The position numbers were made by a program, and so were the translations under genes. Below the pieces are notes generated by a model that did no database searches, was not told the origin of the DNA, and saw only the letters and a program-made list of their open reading frames with translations. Below are positions 43,072-49,567 of a stretch of 49,567 nucleotides of DNA, piece by piece (position 1 is the first letter of the stretch; each line of letters begins with the position of its first letter). This DNA comes from Chloroflexota bacterium (GTDB lineage: Bacteria; Chloroflexota; Dehalococcoidia; Lucifugimonadales; Lucifugimonadaceae): the NCBI GenBank assembly GCA_013204555.1, contig JABMNO010000013.1, positions 1 through 49,567 of the forward strand, read 5' to 3'.

Positions 43072-43770
43072 TCAGTTCAGGTCTATCACTGTATCGAGCT
43101 GTGAAGGAAGCGTGCGCTGGAGGTTCAGTACGGCGCCGGATGGGGGTTTCACCTCAAGAGTGAACTCACTGTTCGCCTTGAGAACTGTAGCCCCTGAGAC
43201 CATTCCACCGGAGCTCATGTACGTTGTTGAGGATGCAGAAGATATCGATGAGACCGCGTTGTTTCTGTTGAGGAGCCAGACGGTTATTTCGGCTTTCTCA
43301 TTTGCTTCCAGCAAGTCATCACCATCGTTGTTGCCCAGCCACGTTATGGACCATGGGACGTCACTCAAGTGCTGGTTCTTGTCCGAATATGAAATAACTG
43401 TCACGGACTCAGCACCCGTAGAAACATCGGGGTCGGTAGCGGCGTTGTCTGCTGTGTAGTCAGGAGTCAGATCGACTGACTCCCCGGCGATTGCATTTGA
43501 AACCGATAACGTGAGCTTGTAGACCGTTGTAGTAGAGTCCGGCAGCGTCGCTTTATAGGCGACAATACTTCCTCTTGGTTCAATAGAGGACTGTGCCTCC
43601 TGGATTCCCGCGTACACCGTCTCTTTACTTCGCTCTGAAGCAAAAATGCCGGTTGAGAGCACCGTAAATGCAAAGACGGACGCGACCACCACAAACGCAA
43701 TCAGTATGATCGCTGTTTCGAGGCCGGTGATGCCCTTCTGGCGATCACTGAGATGAGTAGCTGAATTCAT
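43072..43770 (-). CDS. archaellin-type (archaeal-type) flagellin
   Basis: This 232-aa protein matches archaellins, the filament subunits of the archaeal rotating archaellum. The class III (type IV pilin-like) signal peptide ends in DRQKG, with cleavage expected before ITGLETAII. The hydrophobic N-terminal helix is ITGLETAIILIAFVVVASVF, followed by STGIFASERSKETVYAGIQEAQSS. The rest is a Ser/Thr-rich beta domain ending LEVKPPSGAVLNLQRTLPS. The nearest N-terminal resemblance I recall is to Sulfolobus-type archaellins. The ATG at 43770 has GAGGA 10 bases upstream. No other archaellum gene (motor, ATPase, prepilin peptidase) is in the window. An archaellum has been reported in Chloroflexota (Litorilinea, from memory). 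Confidence 0.88.
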   Translation of the reverse strand: MNSATHLSDRQKGITGLETAIILIAFVVVASVFAFTVLSTGIFASERSKETVYAGIQEAQSSIEPRGSIVAYKATLPDSTTTVYKLTLSVSNAIAGESVDLTPDYTADNAATDPDVSTGAESVTVISYSDKNQHLSDVPWSITWLGNNDGDDLLEANEKAEITVWLLNRNNAVSSISSASSTTYMSSGGMVSGATVLKANSEFTLEVKPPSGAVLNLQRTLPSQLDTVIDLN

Positions 43771-43837
43771 GAGTATGTTTTCCTCTTCCACCACTTGAGG
43801 TCATCCCCCTGCGGTTCTATTCGCGCACAGCGACGTC

Positions 43838-43976
43838 CATGTCAAAGGCACTGACATGATTGTCACGTGACCTGGGTCAGCGGAATAGGAGGGAATTGGG
43901 CCATTTCATTATGTGGGTTACCCACAGATTGGCCTTCGGAAAATGCGCAAGCAGAGTCAATTGGTGACACTTGTCA
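43838..43976 (-). promoter_or_regulatory. archaellin upstream region with TGTCA/TGACA sites
   Basis: CATGTCA (43838-43844) and TGACATG (43852-43858) form a 7-bp inverted repeat over a perfect minus-strand TTGACA (43840-43845). A 10-bp palindrome GTCACGTGAC lies at 43862-43871. A 15-base inverted repeat TGTGGGTTACCCACA lies at 43912-43926. Two more half-sites TGACA and TGTCA occur at 43965-43969 and 43972-43976. No consensus -10 box stands at the expected distance. A multi-site operator is suggested, not shown. Confidence 0.4.
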
Positions 43977-44018
43977 GTGGACCGCAAGTGGTTAATTCTT
44001 CTGAAACCGGGCATCCGT

Positions 44019-44204
44019 TTATCCGCTGGTCTGCACCAATGTCCCAAGCATCAGGATCACAATTGCGATCGCGATGAGCACCGTGCCCACGTTTTCAGAC
44101 AACCACCCGGGACCTTCATCGCCGCCCGGGGTGATGCTATACGTGAGATTGGGGTCGGCTGGTCGCTCACGCTTTCGTGGCCGAGAAGATCGCTTGTTGG
44201 ACAT
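44019..44204 (-). CDS. small single-TM protein of unknown function
   Basis: This 61-aa protein starts at an ATG with GGAGG 5 bases upstream, an excellent ribosome site. Residues 1-15 are strongly basic (SNKRSSRPRKRERP), residues 22-35 are Gly-rich, and residues 38-58 form one hydrophobic segment (VGTVLIAIAIVILMLGTLV). The basic end is expected to stay in the cytoplasm. It lies 50 bases downstream of the aldo/keto reductase and 249 bases upstream of the archaellin on the same strand, so it could belong to either. Confidence 0.75.
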   Translation of the reverse strand: MSNKRSSRPRKRERPADPNLTYSITPGGDEGPGWLSENVGTVLIAIAIVILMLGTLVQTSG

Positions 44205-44254
44205 CGTCGCCTCCATGAACTTCTGGGTGAAAACGTCGCTAATCAATACCAACC

Positions 44255-45217
44255 CTACTCAGCGACCACCGCCTCGGTATCGCCAAGCAGATCTACCAAC
44301 CGACGCATGTCAGCTTCCGGCAACGAAGGATCCTCCAGCGCCGAGATATTTGACTCGAGATGCTTGAGATTCGATGTGCCACTGAGTACGGTCGACACAG
44401 CGGGATTGGACGCGGCGTACTTGTAGGCTGCGCTCGCAACGGAATCGACTCCATCGTGGACCAGCCAGTCCAGAGGCCGGTCGTCCGGGACCGAATCGGC
44501 TGGGATCACGCCATCACGCTTCCAGCCTGCAAACAACTCACGAAGTCGGTCTTCGTGAGAAATGTAAGTCCGGACCGCCGCCATTACTATTACACCGGTG
44601 CCGGTCTCGGCGGCTAACGGCAGCGCTTCTTTGGCCGCAGACTGGCTCAACATGTTGTGCTTTAGCATCACAACTTCCCAGAGTTCAGGATCAGTCTTGA
44701 GCGCGTGAACGACAGCATCATGCCACGGGTCCTGCCGCGCCCACTCGCTAAATCCCCAGTGTCGGACCTTGCCTGACCGGGTGATCTCAGACATCACCGG
44801 AGCGTATCGATCAACCAGCTCGGCGTAGTAGCTCACGTGGAGTCCATGAAATTGCATCACATCTATGTAGTCCGTCTTCAACCGCTGAAGTGCTCCATCA
44901 ACGGCCTCTGTCAAATCACCAGGCTCTTGCGCTATTTCGAACCCGTCTGGTGCGAAGTTCTCCTGCGGCCACTTGGTAGCGATCACATACGAATCCCTGG
45001 GAATCCCTATTAGCGCACGCCCCAGAATCTCCTCAGCGTTGCCGTATCCTGCCGAGGAGTCGATGAGATTGATGCCCATATCCAGCGCACCGCGAATAAG
45101 GCGGTCTTGCTCTTCGGAACTCATGCCGGAGTTCTGGCCGAGTTGGCGGGCTCCACCTGTGCCATAGCTGGCAAGGGACACTCTGACGCCAGTGTTTCCG
45201 AGTTGTCGGTACAGCAC
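44255..45217 (-). CDS. aldo/keto reductase
   Basis: This 320-aa aldo/keto reductase has the start MLYRQLGNTGVRVSLASYGT, the catalytic Asp and Tyr segment GINLIDSSAGYGNAEEILGRAL, a lysine-containing YVIATKW strand and the HGLHV-type segment MQFHGLH. The C-terminal NADP-binding part includes SNPAVSTVLSGTSNLKHLESN. The substrate is unknown. The start is GTG, directly adjacent to the AcoX-like stop (TAAGTG), showing tight coupling. Confidence 0.9.
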   Translation of the reverse strand: MLYRQLGNTGVRVSLASYGTGGARQLGQNSGMSSEEQDRLIRGALDMGINLIDSSAGYGNAEEILGRALIGIPRDSYVIATKWPQENFAPDGFEIAQEPGDLTEAVDGALQRLKTDYIDVMQFHGLHVSYYAELVDRYAPVMSEITRSGKVRHWGFSEWARQDPWHDAVVHALKTDPELWEVVMLKHNMLSQSAAKEALPLAAETGTGVIVMAAVRTYISHEDRLRELFAGWKRDGVIPADSVPDDRPLDWLVHDGVDSVASAAYKYAASNPAVSTVLSGTSNLKHLESNISALEDPSLPEADMRRLVDLLGDTEAVVAE

Positions 45218-46213
45218 TTACGATCTGTTGGTCATGGCAACGTTTCTGGCGGCAAGAGCTTCAAGCGCACGTGGCACATCGACCACCCACGGCCCTTCAA
45301 CGGATAGGCCAATCTCAATGTGCTTACCGGGAAGCAGCGATATCTCACGCTCTCCATCAAGCGCGAGCATGCCCGGCTTTAGCTCGATGGTGATTCGGTC
45401 ATCGGGATCCATGGTGGTCCATTCGGTAATCCCAACTTCATGCACTGTGCCCGGTCCCGTGGGGGCGAGGACCTTCCGCTCAGAGCGGTCATCACCCAAT
45501 ACGATGTGCATTCCCTCGGGATCATCAAGGCGAACTCGTTTGAGGTGCGCGCCCAATGCGGATATGCCAATGCAGGCAGGCTCAGCCCTCGTCAGAAATA
45601 CGTCTGTTAGCGTTCCCAGGTCCCACACAGCACGCGTGCCAGCGAACAACTCTTTTGATACCGCTGCATCAACAAGCGCTATGTCCTCCAGTTCACCATC
45701 AATGAAGATTTCAAGACGCTTACTGCGCCTGCTCGACTCTTCACGCGTGACCTTCCCGCTCGCCACTGCCCCAGCCGCAATGCCAGCTAGCGTTCCCTCA
45801 ACCATCTGCGGAAACACGTTGTTGGTTCCGGTTGAGATCGCCACCATTGGGATTTCGCCGCCCGCCGTGGCTACATTGCGATTTGTTCCATCTCCGCCAA
45901 GCGTCACAATGCAGCCAACGCCATCTTCAACAATCGCGGCTGCAGCTCGGGCGGTAGCTCCGCCATGTTCAGCCGGGGGCATCTGAACGTATTCAGTCTT
46001 GATGTCACCTTCAAACTCGCGGGCGGCCGCATATGTGAGGCCAGAAGACTCAGGCATTGCAAAAACACGCTCAACGCCCATCGACCGCAACCCTGCATAG
46101 ACGCGCAGAAGCGTGTTCGATTTCTCCTGATCGGAAACGACGCGGCCCTGCGCCACAAGTCGGCGTATGTCCTTGCCCGCAGAAGGGTTGGCTATGATGC
46201 CGACGCTAATCAT
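45218..46213 (-). CDS. ATP-NAD kinase-like protein (AcoX type)
   Basis: This 331-aa protein is related to NAD kinases, with the diagnostic GGDGTNRNVA motif (residues near 100) and the SVGIIANPSAGKDIRRLV start. This variant resembles AcoX, found in acetoin-catabolism clusters. Its reaction is not settled. It lies between the E2 acyltransferase gene (40-base gap) and an aldo/keto reductase. GAGGAG lies 6 bases before the ATG. Confidence 0.85.
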   Translation of the reverse strand: MISVGIIANPSAGKDIRRLVAQGRVVSDQEKSNTLLRVYAGLRSMGVERVFAMPESSGLTYAAAREFEGDIKTEYVQMPPAEHGGATARAAAAIVEDGVGCIVTLGGDGTNRNVATAGGEIPMVAISTGTNNVFPQMVEGTLAGIAAGAVASGKVTREESSRRSKRLEIFIDGELEDIALVDAAVSKELFAGTRAVWDLGTLTDVFLTRAEPACIGISALGAHLKRVRLDDPEGMHIVLGDDRSERKVLAPTGPGTVHEVGITEWTTMDPDDRITIELKPGMLALDGEREISLLPGKHIEIGLSVEGPWVVDVPRALEALAARNVAMTNRS

Positions 46214-46253
46214 GGAAGCTCCTCACTTGATCGGTCTCCAACTTTCGTCCGCG

Positions 46254-47462
46254 TTATTCGGCTATCCATCCGGGGTCTGAAAGGTAACGAGATACCGACT
46301 GAAGGAAGTCACCGGCTGGCGCACCATCCCACGCCCGATGATCGAACGTGAGGCCAAGCCACATCATTGATCGCGCAGTTACTTCACCATTGACGATTGC
46401 AGGCTTTTCCGCGATTCGTCCAAGACCGAGAATTCCGACTTCTGGTGGGTTGAGCAGTGGATTGAACGCATCTACGCCGTAGTGACCCAGGTTGGTCACG
46501 CTGAATGTGCCGCCTGAGTAGTCGTCCATGCTTACGGAGCCATCACGCACGCGCTTCGCGACATCTCGTACAGCCTGCGCAACTTCAAGTGCTGACTTCT
46601 TATCCGCGTCATGCACCACTGGAACGACAAGGCCGTCTTTGACCGCCATGGCGAAGCCAACATTTACAGGTTCAATCATTCGGACTTCGTCGCCGGTGAA
46701 ATGGGCGTTAGCCCTTGGGTGCTCGGACAACGCCCGTGCAACCACCTTGATCACAATGTCCTGGAACTGCGGCCGGATACGGTCCCGTCGCCATTCCCGC
46801 ACCAGCTTTTCCACCAGCGCCTGCGCTGCAGTGACATCGACCTCCGTCGTCAGAGTGACAACTGGAATTTGACTGCTCTCGGTCATGCGACGAGCGATAG
46901 TCGCGCGCAGCCCCGTGAGCTTCTCTACTTCTTTTGCCGGAGGACCGGAATACGCTGGCGCAGCCGGAGCGCCTCCGCCAGCAGCGGCGGCACGTACATC
47001 ATCTTCAGTTACGCGTCCGCGTGGGCCCGTGCCAGATACTGTGCTGAGATCGACTCCCAACTCCTTCGCAACGCGCCGGGCTATTGGCGTGACCTGCTGA
47101 CGATCGCCACCGCCGCCTGAAGCAGCCGGGCTCTGTGCCGCAGGAGCTGGGGCCGCTGCCGGGGCAGGAGCGGCCGACGCACCGGATGATAGTGGCTCTG
47201 GCAGATCCGCCTCTTCTCCCTCAGCAAGAATCACAGCCAGAACAGAGCCTGTAGCAACCACCATGCCCTCAGGAACAACAATTCGGGCAAGGATGCCTTC
47301 TTCCGCAGCCTCAACCTCTCCGTTGACCTTGGACGACTCGATCTCGACCAGCGCATCGCCCTTGGCAACAGCGTCGCCTTCGGACTTGAGCCATTTGAGC
47401 ACGAGGCCATCATTCATGCCCATTCCCCACTGGGGCAGAAGTACGTCGTAAGGCATTGTCAC
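46254..47462 (-). CDS. 2-oxoacid dehydrogenase-type E2 acyltransferase (lipoyl)
   Basis: This 402-aa E2 enzyme has a lipoyl domain (about 1-80) with the modified lysine expected in VEIESSKVNGEVEAAEEG. An Ala/Pro-rich linker with PAPAAAP units follows. The peripheral subunit-binding domain is TPIARRVAKELGVDLSTVSG. The catalytic domain (about 180-402) ends in FDHRAWDGAPAGDFLQ, with the usual D-H-R-x-x-D-G motif. Together with the AcoX-like gene it suggests an acetoin dehydrogenase-type complex. The E1 and E3 genes are not in the window. GGGAG lies before the ATG. Confidence 0.93.
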   Translation of the reverse strand: MTMPYDVLLPQWGMGMNDGLVLKWLKSEGDAVAKGDALVEIESSKVNGEVEAAEEGILARIVVPEGMVVATGSVLAVILAEGEEADLPEPLSSGASAAPAPAAAPAPAAQSPAASGGGGDRQQVTPIARRVAKELGVDLSTVSGTGPRGRVTEDDVRAAAAGGGAPAAPAYSGPPAKEVEKLTGLRATIARRMTESSQIPVVTLTTEVDVTAAQALVEKLVREWRRDRIRPQFQDIVIKVVARALSEHPRANAHFTGDEVRMIEPVNVGFAMAVKDGLVVPVVHDADKKSALEVAQAVRDVAKRVRDGSVSMDDYSGGTFSVTNLGHYGVDAFNPLLNPPEVGILGLGRIAEKPAIVNGEVTARSMMWLGLTFDHRAWDGAPAGDFLQSVSRYLSDPGWIAE

Positions 47463-47578
47463 TCCCTGTGTGACCGGTTGTGGCCGCCAGATTAATCCAG
47501 AATGAATTGATGCGGGTGGTCACGTGAATTATTTCGCCCGGCGAGTATAGCAATTGGAGGCGAAGTATCTAAGCCTTT

Positions 47579-48952
47579 TTACGTCTGGTCAGCCAATGCG
47601 AGCAGGAGTTTCTCGCCGCTTTCAAGGTCTGGAGCTACTACAACGCAAATTCTGCCGCCCGCGTGAAGCTGCAATAAAGTGGTGCCCTGATCGCTCTGCC
47701 AGCCGAAGGTTGTTTCGTCGTTGGCCAGCAACACATACTCGTCAGAACGGTCTAATGCAGCGGCCAGAGTTCCTGCGAATTGAGCAGCATCTTCCAGTGG
47801 GTCATCCCACTCAATAATCGCCGCAAAGGCGCGTTCACCGGCGGGCCCATCCAGTAATGCGAACCTATCGCCAGCCCATCCAGCCGCTGCGATCTCGGCG
47901 TCAGCGCTCCCAAGTGACTCCAGCCACAGCGCAATCATGAACTCGCCAAGAACGTTCTTGTGAAACAGCGACCATCCTTCGCCAGGGAATCCTGCCAGAT
48001 CCGGTAGTTGTACATCAATTGGAATCTCACCCGCGAGATACTTCTCTGGATGGAGAATCTGTTCAGTGGAGGCCGGCAACGTGACGTAAGAATTCAAGAG
48101 TTGTGAATCTGAGAGACGATCCACAAATTCAGCGCCCTCCAGGTACGGAAACTCCAGCGACCGCTGAAGCGGGAGTGGTGCGTCAGGAATGTCAGACAGC
48201 GTCTCCGTGAGGGTATCGATTGAGGCGAGAATGCGGTTAACGCTAACGTTCTCAAGCAGGTACTGAGTCTGCAGGGATGTTGCGTCCCCTTCAATAAGGG
48301 CCACCAGCGCCAACTCAGCGTCCCTGTTGCCCTCCACATTCTGCTGAAGTTGATCGAGGTCGAATCGGTCATCCTGGACGAGATGGTAGTACTCGTGGGA
48401 ATACGTCACCTCTTCAAGCAGAGAGAGTTCACTCGTTTCGTCATCTTCCACAACGAACAGCTGATCGGTCTCGCTCTGATACAACCCGACGACCTGCGTG
48501 CCGTAGAGAATCTCATATTCGCCGGTCAGGTCGAGATCGCCATCAACCATCCCAAGCAGTTTGAAGAGCCGGTCGTCGATCTCAATCGCCTCCCGAACCT
48601 CGGCACTTGCGAATTCGACCGCCAGGTGATCTTGCAGCTTCTCTCGAGAAAGCAACTGCCGATCGACAATTCCATCAGGCTTGTAGCCTCGAATCAACGC
48701 CACAGCATCCTGGATTGCATCGAGTTGGGGAGCGATGGATTCAGGAATCGCGACTCCACCTGCAATTGGGATGAACTTCGGGGACGGGGCAACAGTTTGT
48801 GCAATAGTGGGGGGCGCGGTTTTGAAGTCGGCCACCGAAGTCTTGGTGGCCGCGAGTTCGGAAGACGATGAACTACACGCCGTCGCAACGAAAATGGCGA
48901 ACAGAAGCAGCGTGACGGAGATTCTGGATATTCTGCTGGCTGTTCTCATCAT
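47579..48952 (-). CDS. lipoprotein with HExxH metallopeptidase-like motif
   Basis: This 457-aa predicted lipoprotein has a signal peptide ending in VATAC (Cys26) and a Ser-rich spacer. HEYYH is at residues 186-190 in a helix-like context (EEVTYSHEYYHLVQDDRFDLD), and a possible third zinc ligand Glu221 lies in ALIEGDATS. The H-E-x-x-H plus downstream Glu pattern matches gluzincin-type metallopeptidases. The remaining domain is not recognised. It may be a surface protease or a degenerate one. A TAATAT -10-like box ends 7 bases before the ATG. Confidence 0.8.
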   Translation of the reverse strand: MMRTASRISRISVTLLLFAIFVATACSSSSSELAATKTSVADFKTAPPTIAQTVAPSPKFIPIAGGVAIPESIAPQLDAIQDAVALIRGYKPDGIVDRQLLSREKLQDHLAVEFASAEVREAIEIDDRLFKLLGMVDGDLDLTGEYEILYGTQVVGLYQSETDQLFVVEDDETSELSLLEEVTYSHEYYHLVQDDRFDLDQLQQNVEGNRDAELALVALIEGDATSLQTQYLLENVSVNRILASIDTLTETLSDIPDAPLPLQRSLEFPYLEGAEFVDRLSDSQLLNSYVTLPASTEQILHPEKYLAGEIPIDVQLPDLAGFPGEGWSLFHKNVLGEFMIALWLESLGSADAEIAAAGWAGDRFALLDGPAGERAFAAIIEWDDPLEDAAQFAGTLAAALDRSDEYVLLANDETTFGWQSDQGTTLLQLHAGGRICVVVAPDLESGEKLLLALADQT

Positions 48953-48990
48953 TCGATATTACGCATATCTCACAGTTGAAGGATCGGACA

Positions 48991-49488
48991 ATGGCGGCGA
49001 CAAATCGATGTGCATGGGCTGGCGAAGACCCACTGATGGTCAAGTATCACGATGAGGAGTGGGGCACACCCCTTCACGATGATCGAGCACTGTTCGAGTT
49101 CCTGATACTAGAAGGAGCACAGGCAGGACTATCGTGGATCACCATCCTCCGAAAGCGCGAAGGGTACCGGGAAGCGTTCGATAACTTCGACGCCTCGGCT
49201 ATCGCGGAATACGGTGATGAGAAAGTTCTGGAGCTACTGGCAAACCAAGGCATCATCCGAAACAAGCTCAAGGTGGCCGCATCGATTACCAACGCGCGAC
49301 TATTTCTCGAGATCCAGAAAGAGTCTGGAAGTTTTGACGCCTACCTCTGGGGGCTGGCGCGAGGTGAGACCGTAACCAATAAATTCGAGTCGCTCGACCA
49401 GATCCCTGCAACTACAGACGTATCCGACGCTATGAGCAAAGCAATGAAGAAGCGCGGCTTTAAGTTTCATGCTTATCCGTTTGACTGA
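48991..49488 (+). CDS. tag: DNA-3-methyladenine glycosylase I, C-terminally shortened
   Basis: Tag excises 3-methyladenine from DNA. The 165-aa product starts MAATNRCAWAGEDP and keeps the first zinc-ligand Cys (near residue 7) and His (near 20, KYHDEEWG). It also keeps the LEGAQAGLSWITILRKRE core with the active-site Glu and the GIIRNKLK segment. It ends KKRGFKFHAYPFD. The family normally continues about 20-35 residues with the last helix, which carries the second zinc-ligand pair (H-x-x-x-C in E. coli, from memory). None of the other frames after 49474 restores it. It may be a recent truncation. GAAGGA lies before the ATG. Confidence 0.85.
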   Translation: MAATNRCAWAGEDPLMVKYHDEEWGTPLHDDRALFEFLILEGAQAGLSWITILRKREGYREAFDNFDASAIAEYGDEKVLELLANQGIIRNKLKVAASITNARLFLEIQKESGSFDAYLWGLARGETVTNKFESLDQIPATTDVSDAMSKAMKKRGFKFHAYPFD

Positions 49489-49545
49489 CACGACCACAAG
49501 ATGTAGTGTTCACCCGATTCATACCGAACCGGGGGATACATTTTC

Positions 49546-49567
49546 GTGCTCAACACAATCTCTGAAC
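49546..49567 (+). CDS. possible start of a further gene (cut by window end)
   Basis: GTG at 49546 has GGGGGA about 10 bases upstream and starts MLNTISE before the sequence ends. The frame is too short to identify. It could equally be chance. Confidence 0.2.

Noticed and set aside
45192..45986. Long plus-strand frame across the AcoX-like gene
   Set aside because: Ser/Pro/Thr-rich shadow of a clear minus-strand gene with the GGDGT motif.
49460..49567. Frameshift that would restore the Tag C-terminus
   Set aside because: None of the frames after GFKF encodes the expected final helix or its His and Cys ligands.
1..49567. tRNA genes, CRISPR arrays, IS elements and att sites
   Set aside because: No cloverleaf-like T-loop sequence, regular spacer array, transposase or integrase was seen.

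Overview
The window reads as a chromosomal segment of a bacterium of about 55% GC, most likely a member of the Chloroflexota (Dehalococcoidia / SAR202-like). That placement is inference. It rests on several lipoproteins with long Pro/Thr linkers, a Bacillus-type large SRP RNA with an Alu domain, hydantoinase, CocE, DAO-type oxidoreductase and Gfo/Idh/MocA catabolic genes, and a bacterial copy of an archaeal-type flagellin (archaellin). No tRNA, rRNA, CRISPR array, insertion sequence or phage gene was seen.

Layout. Positions 1-2400 (+) hold the 3' part of the SRP RNA, then rsmA, ispE and a small membrane protein. 2400-9600 is mostly minus strand: a short conserved-looking protein, two Gfo/Idh/MocA dehydrogenases, two lipoproteins, an enoyl-CoA hydratase and a bicupin. 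It also carries a repeat-rich gap with a sulfatase remnant (5.7-6.3 kb). 9.6-17.8 kb (-) is a housekeeping block: gmk, aroA and a tyrA-like gene with 4-base overlaps, a site-2-type protease, a PAC2-family protein, a DEDD-type exonuclease and a Pro/Thr-rich secreted clan GH-A-like protein. 18.1 kb (+) holds a small basic protein with an AT-hook-like tail. 18.4-26.3 kb (-) is catabolic: a CoA-transferase A/B pair, a CocE-type hydrolase, a FAD amine oxidoreductase, an ABC-F ATPase and an amidohydrolase. 26.5-29.8 kb (+) encodes a membrane histidine kinase and an unusual REC / beta-sandwich / REC protein. 29.9-38.4 kb (-) holds hyuA, hyuB, a second hyuB and a 14-TM MFS exporter, with one lipoprotein on the other strand. 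38.6-42.1 kb (-) holds VOC, Gfo/Idh/MocA, SDR and phosphotransferase-family genes. 42.2-44.2 kb (-) holds an RRM protein, the archaellin and a single-TM protein. 44.2-48.9 kb (-) holds an aldo/keto reductase, an AcoX-like kinase, a lipoyl E2 acyltransferase and a lipoprotein with an HExxH motif. The window ends with a C-terminally shortened tag gene (+).

Together the accessory genes suggest a heterotroph that oxidises small polar organics (hydantoin or oxoproline-like compounds, N-methyl amino acids, esters, sugar derivatives, CoA-linked acids). The most notable items are: an archaellin gene with a structured upstream region; a two-component pair whose output protein has two degenerate receiver domains around a ZU5-like domain; a dispersed palindromic repeat with compensating arm changes; two hyuB genes with a consensus -10 box almost touching the start codon; a TyrA homologue lacking a usual active-site His; and a Tag glycosylase lacking its C-terminal zinc ligands.
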